A stretch of DNA of 64,000 nt, taken from positions 143,760,973 through 143,824,972 of the forward strand of contig JAUPFV010000004.1 in the NCBI GenBank assembly GCA_036936605.1, read 5' to 3'. Source of the DNA: Limnanthes douglasii subsp. nivea (taxonomy: Eukaryota > Streptophyta > Magnoliopsida > Brassicales > Limnanthaceae). A program made the translations under genes and the position numbers. Position 1 is the stretch's first letter. Each line of letters opens with the position of its first letter. Shown here one piece after another: positions 25,833-37,005 of this stretch. Under the pieces are notes generated by a model that saw only the letters and a program-made list of their open reading frames with translations, searched no databases and was not told the origin of the DNA.

Positions 25833-26493
25833 TAGGCATGGGCATTTGGTTCTTCGGTTCTCGGTTCTTTCGGTTCTCGGTTCTTTCGGTTCTCGGTTCT
25901 TTCGGTTCTCGGTTCTTTCGGTTCTCGGTTCTTTCGGTTCTCGGTTCTTTCGGTTCTTTAGAACTAGTACCCATTTCGGAACCGATTAAAATTCGGTTCG
26001 GTTCGGTTTGGTTCTTCTCGGTTCGTTCCGGTATGGGTATTTAATCTGAGAAACCAAAAAGAACTGAAAAAATTGATTACATTTGGGTTTTGGTTCCAAA
26101 TGGTTACTTTATAACCAAATTGTTACTTTGTAACCAAAAGAACTGTTTGAAACCAAACCCGAAATGAACAAAATGGTTATTTTGTAACCAAAAAACCGTT
26201 TGGAACTGAACCTGAAAGGAACCAAATGGTTACTTTCTAACCAAATGGTTACTTTGTAACCAAACGAACCGTTTGGAACCGAACCGAGAACCATGGATAT
26301 TCAAGAGTACTATTGTTTATTCGGTTTTTTATGGGTACTATTTGGTTTTCGGTTCCGAACCGAACCGAGAACCGTGAGTATTTAAAATAAGGAACTGTAC
26401 GAGTATTTATAAGGAACCAGAACCGAATCGAATTCGTTATTTCAGTTTGGTTCGGTTCGGTTCTTCGGTTCCATACCCATATGCTCATGCCTA
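25833..26493. mobile_element. Non-autonomous hAT element (661 bp) nested in element A gag
   Basis: It is flanked by a perfect 8-bp duplication ATTTGAAT (25825-25832 and 26494-26501), the target size of the hAT superfamily. The ends are inverted repeats, TAGGCATGGGCAT on the left and the reverse complement of ATGCTCATGCCTA on the right, with one mismatch in 13. Subterminal DNA is packed with GGTTCTCGGTTCTTTC on the left (six or more copies at 25850-25960) and GGTTCGG-type motifs on both sides. The middle holds short palindromes around GGTTACTTTGTAACC. It has no transposase, so it would need one in trans. Confidence 0.95.
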
Positions 26494-26817
26494 ATTTGAA
26501 TCATGGTTAGGAATCATTATTTGGCTCATTGGTTTTGGGATATTCTAATGGATTATTTTCTACCCAGATCTTTTTTAGCACGCCTTTGGGCTCATATTGC
26601 GTCAATTTCTGTCCGCAGCTGATCGCGTTCTTCGTGCATGAAAAGTATTTCCTCAGTTTCATGATTCACATGGGATATGTTCACATGCTGCTCATCACCT
26701 CTGATCCCTTCATTTTCAAAAAGGGGATTAATCTGCATATAAGGATCCACGTCTCGAAGAAATCTGAAGGTTATTCTGCAAGTCAGGTTATGAATACTGA
26801 TATTCAGGTACATTTTG

Positions 26818-26835
26818 CTCCCACTATGGTCGCCA
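26818..26835 (-). promoter_or_regulatory. Primer binding site of element A
   Basis: In the sense (minus) direction the 5' LTR ends at 26839. Three bases later comes TGGCGACCATAGTGGGAG, which starts with TGG as required to pair with a tRNA 3' CCA. The opening TGGCGAC resembles what I recall for Tat/Ogre-type primers (tRNA-Arg), but I cannot assign the tRNA from sequence alone. Confidence 0.7.
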
Positions 26836-26838
26836 ATC

Positions 26839-27223
26839 TGGCGATGACAAAATCTGATTTAAGGGTATTTTAGGTAAGTGTTTATACAAAGTATTTAATT
26901 TTAAGTAGAGGGTATAAAGATATATGAGGTGTTTGTAATTAATATCTAGAGAGAGAATCTTACAAACTTTATTAAATGATGTTCTTTGGACTATATATAG
27001 GATAATTTTGTATCCATGAGCCAATCAGATCGGGTCATGTATATGGGTCAAACTTATGAGTCTCTATGTCCAAGAGCCATTGATAAAATATAAGGCTGGC
27101 ACAGAACTTAGTCACTTGGCACCCTACTTACTCAACATGGTTTTTATTATGAGCCTAAAATTCTCCTCTAAGATAAACATGACCAACTTTCATTCTTAGC
27201 CTCCAATGATTTCTCACATATCT
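26839..27223 (-). repeat. 5' LTR of element A
   Basis: It begins TGGCGATGACAAAATCTGAT and aligns with 16221-16605 over its length with many substitutions and small gaps. A minus-strand TATA-like box (CTATATATAG, 26991-27000) lies at the place of the TATA box in the other LTR. The outer end is followed by AGTGTGCAAACATC, where the interrupted LINE resumes. Confidence 0.85.
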
Positions 27224-27650
27224 AGTGTGCAAACATCAAAAAAATTGAGGCTAGTCAGGTGTTAGTCGGTCAAAAGGTTAATATCAACAAAACTTTTATA
27301 TTTTTTACCGAATTCATTAATCATCAAAATAAGGAGAATGTTCTTCGTCTTACTAGTATAATAACCGATACATTTCCAACAAATTATTTGGATGCCTCTC
27401 TATTTATAAATTGGACTACAATCTCAATCTTTCAATCTCTTTTTGAAAAAGTTAAAGCTTGATTTGAAAATTGGGTATAACAAATTGGGTATATGTTATG
27501 CTTTCTTTGGTCGGTCAATTGTTTCTTATCAACTATGTTCTTTCTTCAATACATATTCATATTATTTTTTAACTTCATGTTCAAAAACAAATTTAAGTTC
27601 TCTAGAAAATCTCATGAGCATGTTTTGGTGAAGGTCTGATCACTACAGCA
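27224..27650 (+). pseudogene. LINE fragment, RT continuation on the far side of element A
   Basis: This continues the LINE cut at 16220. The frame runs SVQTSKKIEASQVLVGQKVN and then INKTFIFFTEFINHQNKE, which matches the plant LINE RT phrase in which a residue stretch like SGLxxNxxKSxxFF follows the FADD motif. Further on come PTNYLDASLFI (the YLGVPL phrase) and GRSIVSYQLCSF (the GRLxLIxSVL phrase) at about 27390-27540. Joined across element A the order of signatures is complete, which proves the nesting. The 3' part beyond about 27650 is not readable. Confidence 0.75.
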
Positions 27651-28070
27651 TAATTGGATTTTTTGGGTTATTTGACACAGTGAAAGCGTAGCATTATTAG
27701 ATGACTTGAAAATTCATGAAATATCAATGTCTATATGTTGAATTCATGGGAAGCAAATTAAAAATATGAGATTTGGTACCAACCGAATTCCTTCTCCTAA
27801 TTTTCATACCAACCGAAATCCGCATATCACTTCATCTATCAATGGTTCAGTCACGATGAGATGAATTAAACCTCTTAAAGGGAACTTGAGATTTAATTTT
27901 CATGGTTCTTACACAATTGATAATGTGTTGGTTGTGGAATTAGATGTGTTGTAAATGGATTATTGTTTTTTATATTATGGAAGATACGATCCCTAAACGT
28001 CCGCAAATCTAACAATATGATTTTAAATTTAAAAAAAATTAATTAATTCTTAGGTACGGAATAACCTAAA

Positions 28071-28113
<43 letters not shown>

Positions 28114-28500
28114 ATTTATGGTTTGGAGTTGAATTTGTAAAAGAAAAACGAGTCTTCCAAAAATATTTTACATCGCTATACAAACAAAAATATAAAAAGA
28201 ATATTATGTTTTCAATTTTTTGTATAATAACAATAATTAATAAATAAATAATGCATAATTTTAATAATATGAATAATTTCATGTACATCAACACTTAAAA
28301 ATAGTAATTTTGACACGACGATATTCTTTATAGCCAAACTAGTTCATTTAATGGTGAAAAAAAATTGAATCAATACTTGAACGTAAATCATTATCTAAAT
28401 ATGTGAAAGTTGGTGCTTCAAGATTTTATATCTTGATTTCAGGAATTCATTTTCCTGATCCGGCTGGGAAGATCAATAATTTTTTATCATCAGTTTTATA
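27651..28500. other. AT-rich stretch with a dinucleotide repeat
   Basis: No gene is recognisable. It may include the decayed 3' end of the split LINE. It holds the (AT)n microsatellite listed separately. Confidence 0.4.
28071..28109. repeat. (AT)n microsatellite, about 19 units
   Basis: An uninterrupted run of TA dinucleotides of about 39 bp. The apparent IYIYIY coding sequence across it is an artefact. Confidence 0.95.
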
Positions 28501-28579
28501 AATCTATCCTCTGCTCTTTGATTTCTCGTATATGCTCATTGCTTTTCTCTGTTTTTCTCTACTGAATTTTCTCTATTTT

Positions 28580-29560
28580 TTGGTCGCATGCATCTTCTTC
28601 AATGGAACAACAACAAACAATTCCAAGAATATAGAATTTTTCAATCCTTTAACATAGTAACAAAAATCAGAATGAGACTACTTCTTCTACTAAGAAGAAT
28701 TACGTTGAATTATTTAAAGGAAAACCCAAATCAACAAATGATTGCAACCCATAATTCGTGTCTTTCAAAGCAGATCATATCTCAATCCAATTTTGAAAAG
28801 AAGATAAAGACAGACTATTGGAAACAACAAGATACACATTAATTGGAAAGTTCTCTGAAAGGTTACCAAAAAAACATCATCTAGACAAGCTCATAATTGA
28901 AAGAAGATACAAAGGAAATCTTAATCTATCTACAAGATATGCTTATCACATTCTCTTTGAATTTGATCTAAAAGAAGATGTCTACAACCTTTGGAGCAGA
29001 ACAACTTGGAAATTGGTAATTTTATGATGTATGTCCTTAAATGGACCCCGAATTTCAATCTAAAACTAGAGAGTCAAATTACACCTATATGGATAAGAAT
29101 ATCAAAGATCCCATAATTTCTATACAATGATTCCATGATAGAAACTATACTCAGCACTATAGGAAACCCTATCAAAACATGGATATCAGATGTCTTCACC
29201 ATCAAATGTGGATAGGATTTGGCTCTAATGATGGTTTTTGGGTGGAACTAGGGTACAAGAGTGTCCCACCTTACTACCATCAATGCAAACATATTGGTCG
29301 TGGAAAAGATACATGCAGAAAACAATTTAAAAATCAGCAAGGAAAAGACATACCATTACCTGGTACCACTCAAGACATCAATCCTCCTGAGCAAAATAAG
29401 AAAAACCTCAAGTCGATAATCAGAGTATAACAACAAAATTCCAATTCTCAAGAAGAATGTCAGAAAAAAACAATGAAGAAATACAAATACAAGTTCAATA
29501 TCAGGAACAAAGCAATGAAGAAGCTCAGGAAGATACTACGAATGAAGAAATTATATAAGC
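28580..29560 (+). pseudogene. LINE ORF1 (DUF4283-like, zinc knuckle), decayed
   Basis: This is an RNA-binding protein of the LINE. In the middle (about 29020-29180) the phrase YVLKWTPNFNLKLESQ followed by ITPIWIRISKIP matches the plant LINE ORF1 pattern in which a W(T)PDF stretch precedes PVWIxxPGLP. The zinc knuckle lies at 29260-29330 (PPYYHQCKHIGRGKDTC), where the first Cys of the CCHC set has become Tyr, so metal binding would be damaged. The C-terminal part (29400-29560) is Gln/Asn/Glu-rich. Stops and frameshifts divide the ORF into several pieces. Confidence 0.65.
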
Positions 29561-29821
29561 AATCAAATCTATGGATTTTGATTGTAATCTATCTTCCCCA
29601 GAACAAACCTCAATTCCCTCTGGATATCATACGCTAGACCAAAACAATATAGGGAGCTTTCTTGACACTCCAACCATGATGACAAGAGACTTATACAAAA
29701 GCTTTCAAAGAATATTAAACCAAAAGCTCAAACAGGCCAGAAGCAAAAAAAAAGATACATTTAGTGATAAAGTCTTTAAAATCTATAGAGACCAAAACTG
29801 ATAACACCAACCAAGCCTCAA

Positions 29822-32800
29822 ATGATTAACATCATCAGCTGGAAAATTCGGGGAATAGGAAATAAATCTTCCCAAACAAGAATGAAGTTTATTGTCTGAA
29901 AGAATAACATTAAGCTCATCTTAATTCAGGAGCCTATCATTCATTTCAAAAATCAAGAATCTATTGCTTCATATCTTAAATTTAATCATTTTTATGCTAA
30001 CAATTCTAATAAATTATGACTTTTCTGGCAGAAGGAGATTGAAATCACCATAAATCTTGATCACACTCAATGTGTTCACTCAGAAATCAAGCATAAAGAC
30101 TATAACAAGTAAATCCACATTACATATGTGTACGCTAAGTGTCAAAGAAGAAACAAGGTAGAATTGTGGAATACTTTAAAAGAGATTTCTGTTTCTGTTA
30201 ACAATTGGATGATTTTGGGTGATTTTAACTCAACTAGATCAATCAGTGATCCAATTAGTTTATTAAATTATTGTCAGCAAAATGCTGAGGACTTCAATGA
30301 TATGGTCAGAGAATGCAGGCTTGAAGATGTCAATTTTACGGGCACTAAATATATTTGGACTAAGAATCTTAAAGGAAAGTATTTGGACTGGGTATTGATC
30401 AGCCAAGATCGGGCTAATAGCTTTGTCAATACTTGATCTTATCCACATGGCGAGAACCTTATCACATCATACGCCTTTAAGAATCAGTATCACCAAAGAT
30501 ATATTGAAAACTAAAAATAGCTTCAAGTTCCTTAATATGTGGACTATGGACACAAGTTTCTTAAAGACTTTTAAAGAAAGCTGGAATATAAATATGGGTG
30601 GCTACCCTATTTTTGTTTTTTGGAACAAAATCAAAAGGCTCAAAAGTGATCTCAAAATCTGGAGCAGAGAAACGTTAGGGAACATATTTGATAAAGTCCT
30701 GACGATTGAAGATGAAGTTAAAGTTTGTGAAACTAGATACCTATCTAGCAATAACTAGGAAGACAAAATCAGTCTTTCTAAAGCCACTGCCAATCACCTT
30801 CTTTATTTAACTATGAAAGAGAGTTATTGGCATAAAAAAAGTTATGCTTCCTGGATCAGAGATGGAGATAAAATACGCAGGTGTACCACAATTTTGTTAA
30901 CAAAAAAGAAGAAAAAGTAGAGTCTCTAGAATCAAAATCAACAACCAATGGACTAAGGATGAAGATCAAATGAACTCCTCTGTTGAAACATACTTCAAAG
31001 ATATGTTCTCATCCCAAAATACTAATAATTCTAATGATGAGCATACTGATTTAATCAATAACATCTTTAACTCTATTCCTAAGATAATCACTGATGCTGA
31101 CAATGAATTTCTTCTTTCGAAGCCTTCTGAAGAGGAGATTTACCTTGCTATTAAAAACCTTAAGCCATCCAGTGCATCATGCATGGATGGCTTCAATAGA
31201 TGTTTCTTCATCTCTTGCTGGCATATAATCAAATTTGATCTCTGTAAAGCCATGATTGATTTCATCAATGGTAAAGATATTCCTAAGGATGTCAAGGCCA
31301 TTTGAATTTTCCTTATTCCTAAAATTACTCATCATTTCTACTGCAATCAGTTCAGGCCCATTAGTCTTTATAGCTAAGGAGCTTATTCATGATCTGAAAA
31401 TAAAGACTAAATTTGGAAATATAATTATTAAAGTTGATATATCGAAAACTTTCAACAAATTATCCCACAAATTCATCTTTAAAGTTCTTAAGTGTTATGG
31501 TTTTAACAAAAGGTTTGTTAAACTAATCAATAACCTAATCGCCTCTGTATTTGATTATATTTATCTTAATGGTAGGACTATTGGTTTCTTCAAAATAAGA
31601 AAAAGAGTGAGACAAGGAGACCCACTATCTCTTAGCCTCTTCATCCTTACAGAAGAAGTCTTAATCAGAGGCTTATCTAAGTTACTTGAAAGTGACAGAA
31701 CCCTTAAATACTCTCGTAAAAGCAATATTAATATCCCATGTTTGGCTTTTGCAGATGATTTGTTAATTTTCACAAATGGATACTATAGGGAGGTTTTTAC
31801 AGCAATACCAAGACACTTCTGGGCAGATCATTAACAAGGATAAAACTAAAACCATCACAACCAACAAACATTCCTCAAGACAGACTTATAGCCCTTCAAG
31901 TTCAAACGAGATTCAGTATGGGCTCATTGCCTACTACATACCTTGGTGTATCCCTCAACTCCAATAATAGAAACATCAACTTCAATCCTTTGATTGATAA
32001 AATCAACAACAAGATACTTTCCTGGGAAGGTAAAAAACTATCTTAAGGTGGTAGACTAACTCTGATAAAGAGTGTCCCATTACCTATTCCAATATACTGG
32101 ATCCAGAGTTGCAACCTTCCCAAAACCATCATCAAAAAAATAGAGAAAATGTTCAAAAAGTTCCTGTGGGGATCCTCAAGTAATAATAACAACATCCACT
32201 AAATAAATTGGAATAATAATTGTAGGACTTACAGTGAAGGAGGCCTCAATTTACATATCTTGAATGATTATCAAAAGGCTTACTCTATAAAGCTTTGGTT
32301 AAACTGTAGAGAGAATAACTCTCTTTGGTCCAAGCTTATTCATAGCATTTATTGTAGAGGTTTGGACCCAGCTCAAATCAATTACAAGAAGAAAGGCTCT
32401 TTGACTTGGAACAGAATGGCTAACATCATGAATCAGGCTGAAGACCAAATTAGATGGATCATGGGTCAAGGTAATATAGATATTGGAGAACTAGTTTGGC
32501 AACCCTCTCATCATTAAATTTGAAGATGAGGATGATGACAAATGGTACGGAAGCAACATTGTGAAATCTTACTAGAATAACAAGTCTTGGAACTTAAACT
32601 CGATAAGTCTTCTCTTCTCCAACTCTAGTCTTAACTTAATATTTAAACTCAAAATTAATAGCCAAGTGGAATACAAAATTCACTTGAAGCTATCTGATAC
32701 TGGTTTTTTCAATATTAAAGACGCTTTGAAAAACTTAAAAACTAATCATCCTACTTCTTCAATATTTGAAAGAGCCTTGAATCAAATAACTCCCATCAAA

Positions 32801-33777
32801 TATTCTATCTTACATTGGAGATTACTAAAAAACTTTATTCCTACTGAAATGAACTTACAAAAAATGCATTTAGCTTTGGCATCTAAATGCCAATTCTGCA
32901 ACAGCATTGAAACTAACGAACATTTGTTTGTCTCTTGTGATCATACTTGGTTAATTTGGATTTATTTTGCAGACATTTTTAAAGTTCAAACCAATAAGTT
33001 TATGCCTACTAAGGATATAGCTAGAAGCTGGTCTTGGTCTTCACCGTCAAAAATTCATATGAAGACTATCATTCCTCCTATTATAAACTGGATCATATGG
33101 CAAACACGCAACATAGTCAAATTTAATGGAGTTGCTCAATCAACTAAGTCTTCTATCCAATACATAAAGAATATTATAACTAGTCTTGACTATTATAAAT
33201 TACTCAAGCGAAATCACTGGAAGAATTGTGAGAAGGTTGCCTATGAAATAGACTGCTTCAATCACTTTCAGTTAAAGAAGAAAGCCACTCACCTTTGATG
33301 GAGGCCTCCAATTCAAGGTAGACTTGAGTTGAACTCTGACGCTAGTTGTTCTCAATCTAGGGAGTAAAGTGGCGCCATTATAATCAGGGACCATCATGGA
33401 TTTATCCTTCATGGTTATTGTAACATTTATAGCAAGCTTACGTCCATTCAAGCTAAAGCAAGAGCGTTATTAGATGGTCTAACTATCTACAAAATTAAAG
33501 GGATCACTACTATAGATGGTGAAAGTGACTGTGAAATTCTAGTATCTATTATAGCTTCTGGAGCTAATCATCATCCTATTTCTAATACCCTATCTAGCAT
33601 AAGAAAATTATTCCCTCCATCCATGATCTTTATCTTGCTTTTAGAGAGCAGAACATTGTGGCTGAGTGGCCTGCAAGGTGGACCCTTAAGTGCGAGATGA
33701 AAATTCTTTACCATGACTTTAGTCCTCCTAACCAGTTACTGGCTATAACTTTGTTAGAGAGTATAGGTATTGGTTAA
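29822..33777 (+). pseudogene. LINE ORF2 (endonuclease, RT, zf-RVT, RNase H), decayed
   Basis: The start MINIISWKIRGIGNKSS at 29822 is the classic N-terminus of the plant LINE endonuclease. Further endonuclease phrases are LILIQEPI, NNWMILGDFNSTRSIS and FTGTKYIWTKN (30200-30370). RT follows: EEEIYLAIKNLKPSSASCMDG (30970-31305), then VDISKTFNKLSHKF, RVRQGDPLSLSLFIL and CLAFADDLLIF (31430-31770). The FADD active site is thus kept. The late RT phrase GGRLTLIKSVPLPIPIYW is at 32050. The zf-RVT zinc domain (CQFCNSIETNEHLFVSCDHT) is at 32890-32950 in a 210-codon open stretch. RNase H (ELNSDASCSQ, AKARALLDGL, AEWPARWTLKCE) ends at 33777. Several stops and at least two frameshifts make it non-functional. 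Confidence 0.85.
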
Positions 33778-34285
33778 TTGAGAATCTAATAATGATCCAG
33801 ATAGTATATAGTATATTAAAAAGATTTCTCGATTCGTAAAACCAAGTTTAAACTTACTGCTTGCAGAATTCATCTATGGGCATTGCAAAATGTCTTTCAG
33901 AAGTTCTTGCGTGTGCTTGGTCTTGGATATGTAGATTTCTTGTAGATAAAGCTCCTCGCATTGAAATCGATCTTTAGAAACTCTCTAAAAAAGCTTTGTA
34001 AAAGTAGAGTGAAGAAGATATTATATCGTGCAGCTAAGGTGCAGATTCTCCAACAATTAGCTAGTTCGAAGATTGCTCTCAGTTTATTAATATAGTAGTT
34101 GAAGAAATTAACTTGGCTTCACTTTGAATTTGCTAGGAGGGAAGCGATAATCGAGTTGTCTCTATTTGGCGGCTTTGCGTTAAGTTGTATCTAAATTTTA
34201 GGTTTTTGTAGTGCTAAACTCGCTTGTTAACTTTGTTATAGGGCCCACCTTCTTAATAAAAAATTCTTTATTTTTGAAAAAAATT

Positions 34286-34514
34286 GAGAAATAAATTATA
34301 ATAATATTTTAGTATATACATTAACCTAATTTTGCATTTTATTTTACATCCATTTAGTTATCTATAATATCTATTAAAATAAAGGTTTAAATTGGTTTTT
34401 GATTTTTCGATGTGATGATTTCGTTTTTAATCTTAAAATAACGAGTAAACGGTTTTATAAATTTTAATTTTTATAGTGTGCTTTTTTTAAACTAACATAA
34501 AATTGAAATGATTT

Positions 34515-34562
<48 letters not shown>

Positions 34563-36340
34563 ACTTTATTTATTCATTTAAAAAAAATTAATTTCTTTTT
34601 ATTTTTTTCTTTTTTAAATGTAAAAACAATAGTGTTGTACTCTGTTTTTTTTTTAAAATAAAATTGCTACTTTAAATAGATTCAAACCCCAAATTATCGT
34701 TGAAGTCTGGTCATGTTCTTCCATGTGACTTGAAGACTCCGCTTATCAATCTTAGAGACAATATTCAAACTATAATATCGCGCAAGTCTAAAATTTGTTT
34801 CCCCAAAATGAATATCCACTATTAATTAAAAGATTTGATATTTGCCAATCATTTATCTGCTCGAAATATTTGTAATCGAAAACAAAATTACATAATTAAA
34901 AGATTTGATATTTGCCAATCAAGGCTTTTAACGAAAAGGAACAAAATTATCGGAATACATCTAAATCTTTCTGAATACCGTAAAAATCGAATCGACTTAA
35001 AAACTAATGATGTCAGTTATGATGATATTTTTACCGAATTAAAAAAATAACATAAAAAACTATGAAAAACGATGGCTACACAACCAGGTGACTGAACCTG
35101 AAATACAAAACACAAGAAATTATAAAGACAATACATAGAACGTAACCATATGCCTAATGTAGAGGCATACTACCAAAGACCAAAAATAAACTCCAGCAAG
35201 TAGTCCATGCCCATATTTAAAAAACATCAGCCCACCAAGATAGAAAAAACCACCCGTCTACCAATATTAGGCCCTTGCAAAAGGGCTTTAGGTTAATACT
35301 ATTACGGTTTAGAAATGTTTTTACAATAGAGGCTGTGGGCCGCTATAAAAAGGATTATATTTCACCCAGAGGACACAAGCCTCTGATCGAGACAACGAAG
35401 TCGGATAATCGTGTTCATTACTCGTCCTTTTCATTTTCCACGTCTTGTTGGCTATACCGGCCACCAAAACCTGTAAAACTTCGGAAACAAGCTCACTTAG
35501 AGATTTTTGGGTTTTGTGTTTTGCGTGTAAACATAGAAAAAAAATATGGACTAGCTCTGCCAGGAGGCTGAAACGATTTGATTTTATCGGAAAAATACCT
35601 CTATACTTAGAATGTCGGCGGGGGACGAGCACCATACTGATGGTAAGGGGGTATCGACAGATTAGTCGAATCCACCATCTAAAGTCATTGATTACATTTT
35701 TTTTAGGGGAGATTCGTTGCAATTGACAATTCCGAACACATCTGAAACAATAATAGCACAATCTTCTGACGGAGCCTCTCCGAGAACGGCAAATCTCATT
35801 AATAAAAACCACCTAGCCTCTATTACGAAATTCATGGCCAAATCGACCATGCTGATAACAATGAGTATGCCAAAATTGCTTTTGAAACATGCAAATGCAC
35901 ACATACAAACTAGACTTGATTTGCACCAAGAAGTAAGCGAAAGAGGAAGCAATCTTAGCCACCTTAACTACCATGGACACGGATTGTGAAGCAAAAGAAA
36001 CATTGGAGTCTATTAAATACTATGCAAGGTATTTTAGTGTAATTGGATGGTCTAGTCAACTAATATAGTCATAATATATTATCGAGCAGGTTGGAAAGGG
36101 TAGAGTGCACGCTTGTTAGATCATATTGTGATTAGCTAGCCTAATTAAGGGCGTAGCCTCTTGCGAGGTCCAAGGGTCAGGGTCCCTAGCTCAAATCGAA
36201 CTAAAAAACTCGGGATCAAGCTGAAAATAAACCGGTCTTGTTATTTTAAAAAGTTCATTATTTTTTAATAGTTCTATTTTACCGAGTTTTTTAAGCATTT
36301 GAAAATAACCCGGTTCGGGACATGCATGCATGCAAATGGT
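34286..36340. other. Stretch without recognised gene, with overlapping uninformative open frames
   Basis: A (TA)n run lies at 34517-34557. A 28-bp direct repeat (AATTAAAAGATTTGATATTT and 8 more bases) occurs at 34824 and 34894. At 35270-35990 both strands hold overlapping open frames of 85-163 codons (longest 35321-35812, minus). None matches a family I know, and composition rather than coding may explain them. The stretch ends at the target duplication of the MULE. Confidence 0.4.
34517..34557. repeat. (TA)n microsatellite, about 20 units
   Basis: An uninterrupted TA run of about 40 bp just downstream of the LINE 3' end. Confidence 0.95.
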
Positions 36341-36349
36341 TAATAATTA

Positions 36350-36392
36350 GGGAATTGCTAAAAAAACGGCCAAAATTACTCCGCGAAGTCGC
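36350..36392. repeat. Left terminal inverted repeat of the MULE
   Basis: It begins GGGAATTGCTAAAAAAACGG and ends CTCCGCGAAGTCGC. It pairs with the right end (45631-45673) with one mismatch. The CCGCGAAGT motif at its inner end recurs further inside. Confidence 0.95.
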
Positions 36393-36905
36393 TTAAATTT
36401 TTTTTTCAAAACTACTCCGTGAAGTTATTTTGTTTGACGATTTTGCCCTTCCGGAATCGTATAAATACTCAATTTTACTCCGCGAAGTTACCATAATTTC
36501 AAAAAAAAAACCTCATACTAAAAATCTCCTCTACCTTCTCTCTAAAAAAAATTATAACTAAACTAAATTAAATAACTAAAACCTAAACTAAAACTAAATA
36601 TAACTACTAAATTACACTAAATTAAAACCTAAACTAACTAAAACCTAAAGTAACTATACCTGTGGACAAAACTAAAAAGTTGAAGCACAGCCTCACAACC
36701 ACAAAACCCACTGCCCCAAAACCGTGAACCCAAACCACCCACCCTCCGGCAAGAACCCATTCACCCACCGGCACCCACCGACACCCACCGGCGCATCTAT
36801 TTCGACCACCACAGGAGCACCGCACGACCCATATACACCGCAATCGTCGCCGGAGAGACCGTTCGGAATAAGGGGAAGCGCAACCGAAATCGAAATTAAA
36901 GTGTA
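36393..36905 (+). other. Left subterminal region of the MULE; likely promoter and 5' UTR of the PMD gene
   Basis: It contains two further CCGYGAAGT motifs (near 36415 and 36480) and a TATA-like GTATAAATAC at about 36459. C-rich and A-rich low-complexity DNA follows. A splice-donor-like GTAAGTCG at about 36902 and an acceptor-like TTTTTACCAG at 37461-37470 suggest a 5' UTR intron that would contain the palindromes at 37006-37319. The open frame at 36724-36906 has no ATG start, so I do not call it a gene. Confidence 0.5.
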
Positions 36906-37005
36906 AGTCGATTTTGTTATTGTTTGATAGGCTAGTTAGGTTTAGATAGGTCTAGTTAGGATAGATCCGTAAGAAAAAACGTGTTTTGGGCTGTTTCTAG
37001 GCCAA

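Larger units (their letters stand above)
24521..26816 (-). pseudogene. Gag of element A, interrupted by a hAT element
   Basis: The retrotransposon gag domain (like PF03732) is readable at 25556-25182. It has FDSSEMEKYDGSQDPNNHLEKF-type sequence, MSFNDDDKPLCRVF and FKGSALKCYN, which pack retroelement RNA in this family. The N-terminal part (26813-26592) reads EEILFMHEERDQLRTEIDAI, a short coiled-coil-like start close to the primer binding site. Between these two parts a 661-bp hAT insertion (25833-26493) breaks the frame. C-terminal to the gag domain lies a Gln/Pro/Ser-rich linker (24807-24541) containing a duplicated segment. Further stops are present. Confidence 0.8.
16221..27223 (-). mobile_element. 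Element A: Tat-type Ty3/gypsy retrotransposon with two LTRs and an antisense gene
   Basis: Related sequences of about 380 bp bound it at 16221-16605 and 26839-27223. In the sense (minus) direction the order is 5' LTR, primer binding site, gag, protease, RT, RNase H, a second RNase H-like domain, integrase, tandem repeat, antisense gene, polypurine-like tract, 3' LTR. The dual RNase H and the antisense gene before the 3' LTR are traits of the Tat lineage. It interrupts a LINE whose reading resumes on the far side. The flanks AGCGT (16216-16220) and AGTGT (27224-27228) look like a 5-bp target duplication with one C-to-T change. The limits are good to a few bases. The LTRs have clearly diverged and every ORF is broken, so the insertion is old. 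Confidence 0.88.
28500..34285 (+). mobile_element. L1-type LINE, nearly full length but decayed
   Basis: The order is ORF1 with a DUF4283-like region and a zinc knuckle, then ORF2 with endonuclease, reverse transcriptase, zf-RVT and RNase H domains, followed by a 0.5-kb 3' region. The 3' end near 34255-34285 reads CTTCTTAATAAAAAATTC and then an A-rich tail, consistent with a polyadenylated end. I did not find a clear target duplication. Domain order and signatures place it in the plant L1 group that has a C-terminal RNase H. Confidence 0.85.

Noticed and set aside
25838..26488. Open frames on both strands rich in FGSRFFRFSVL or FRFSV repeats
   Set aside because: They arise from the GGTTCTCGG repeats of the non-autonomous hAT element and are not genes.
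28043..28294. Minus-strand open frame with an IYIYIY tract
   Set aside because: It is created by the (AT)n microsatellite at 28071-28109 and matches no protein.
34835..35050. 71-codon plus-strand frame after the LINE
   Set aside because: It has no family match and overlaps a 28-bp direct repeat. It is probably chance.
36724..36906. Pro/Thr-rich open frame upstream of the PMD gene
   Set aside because: It has no ATG. The segment fits better as promoter and 5' UTR of the PMD gene.
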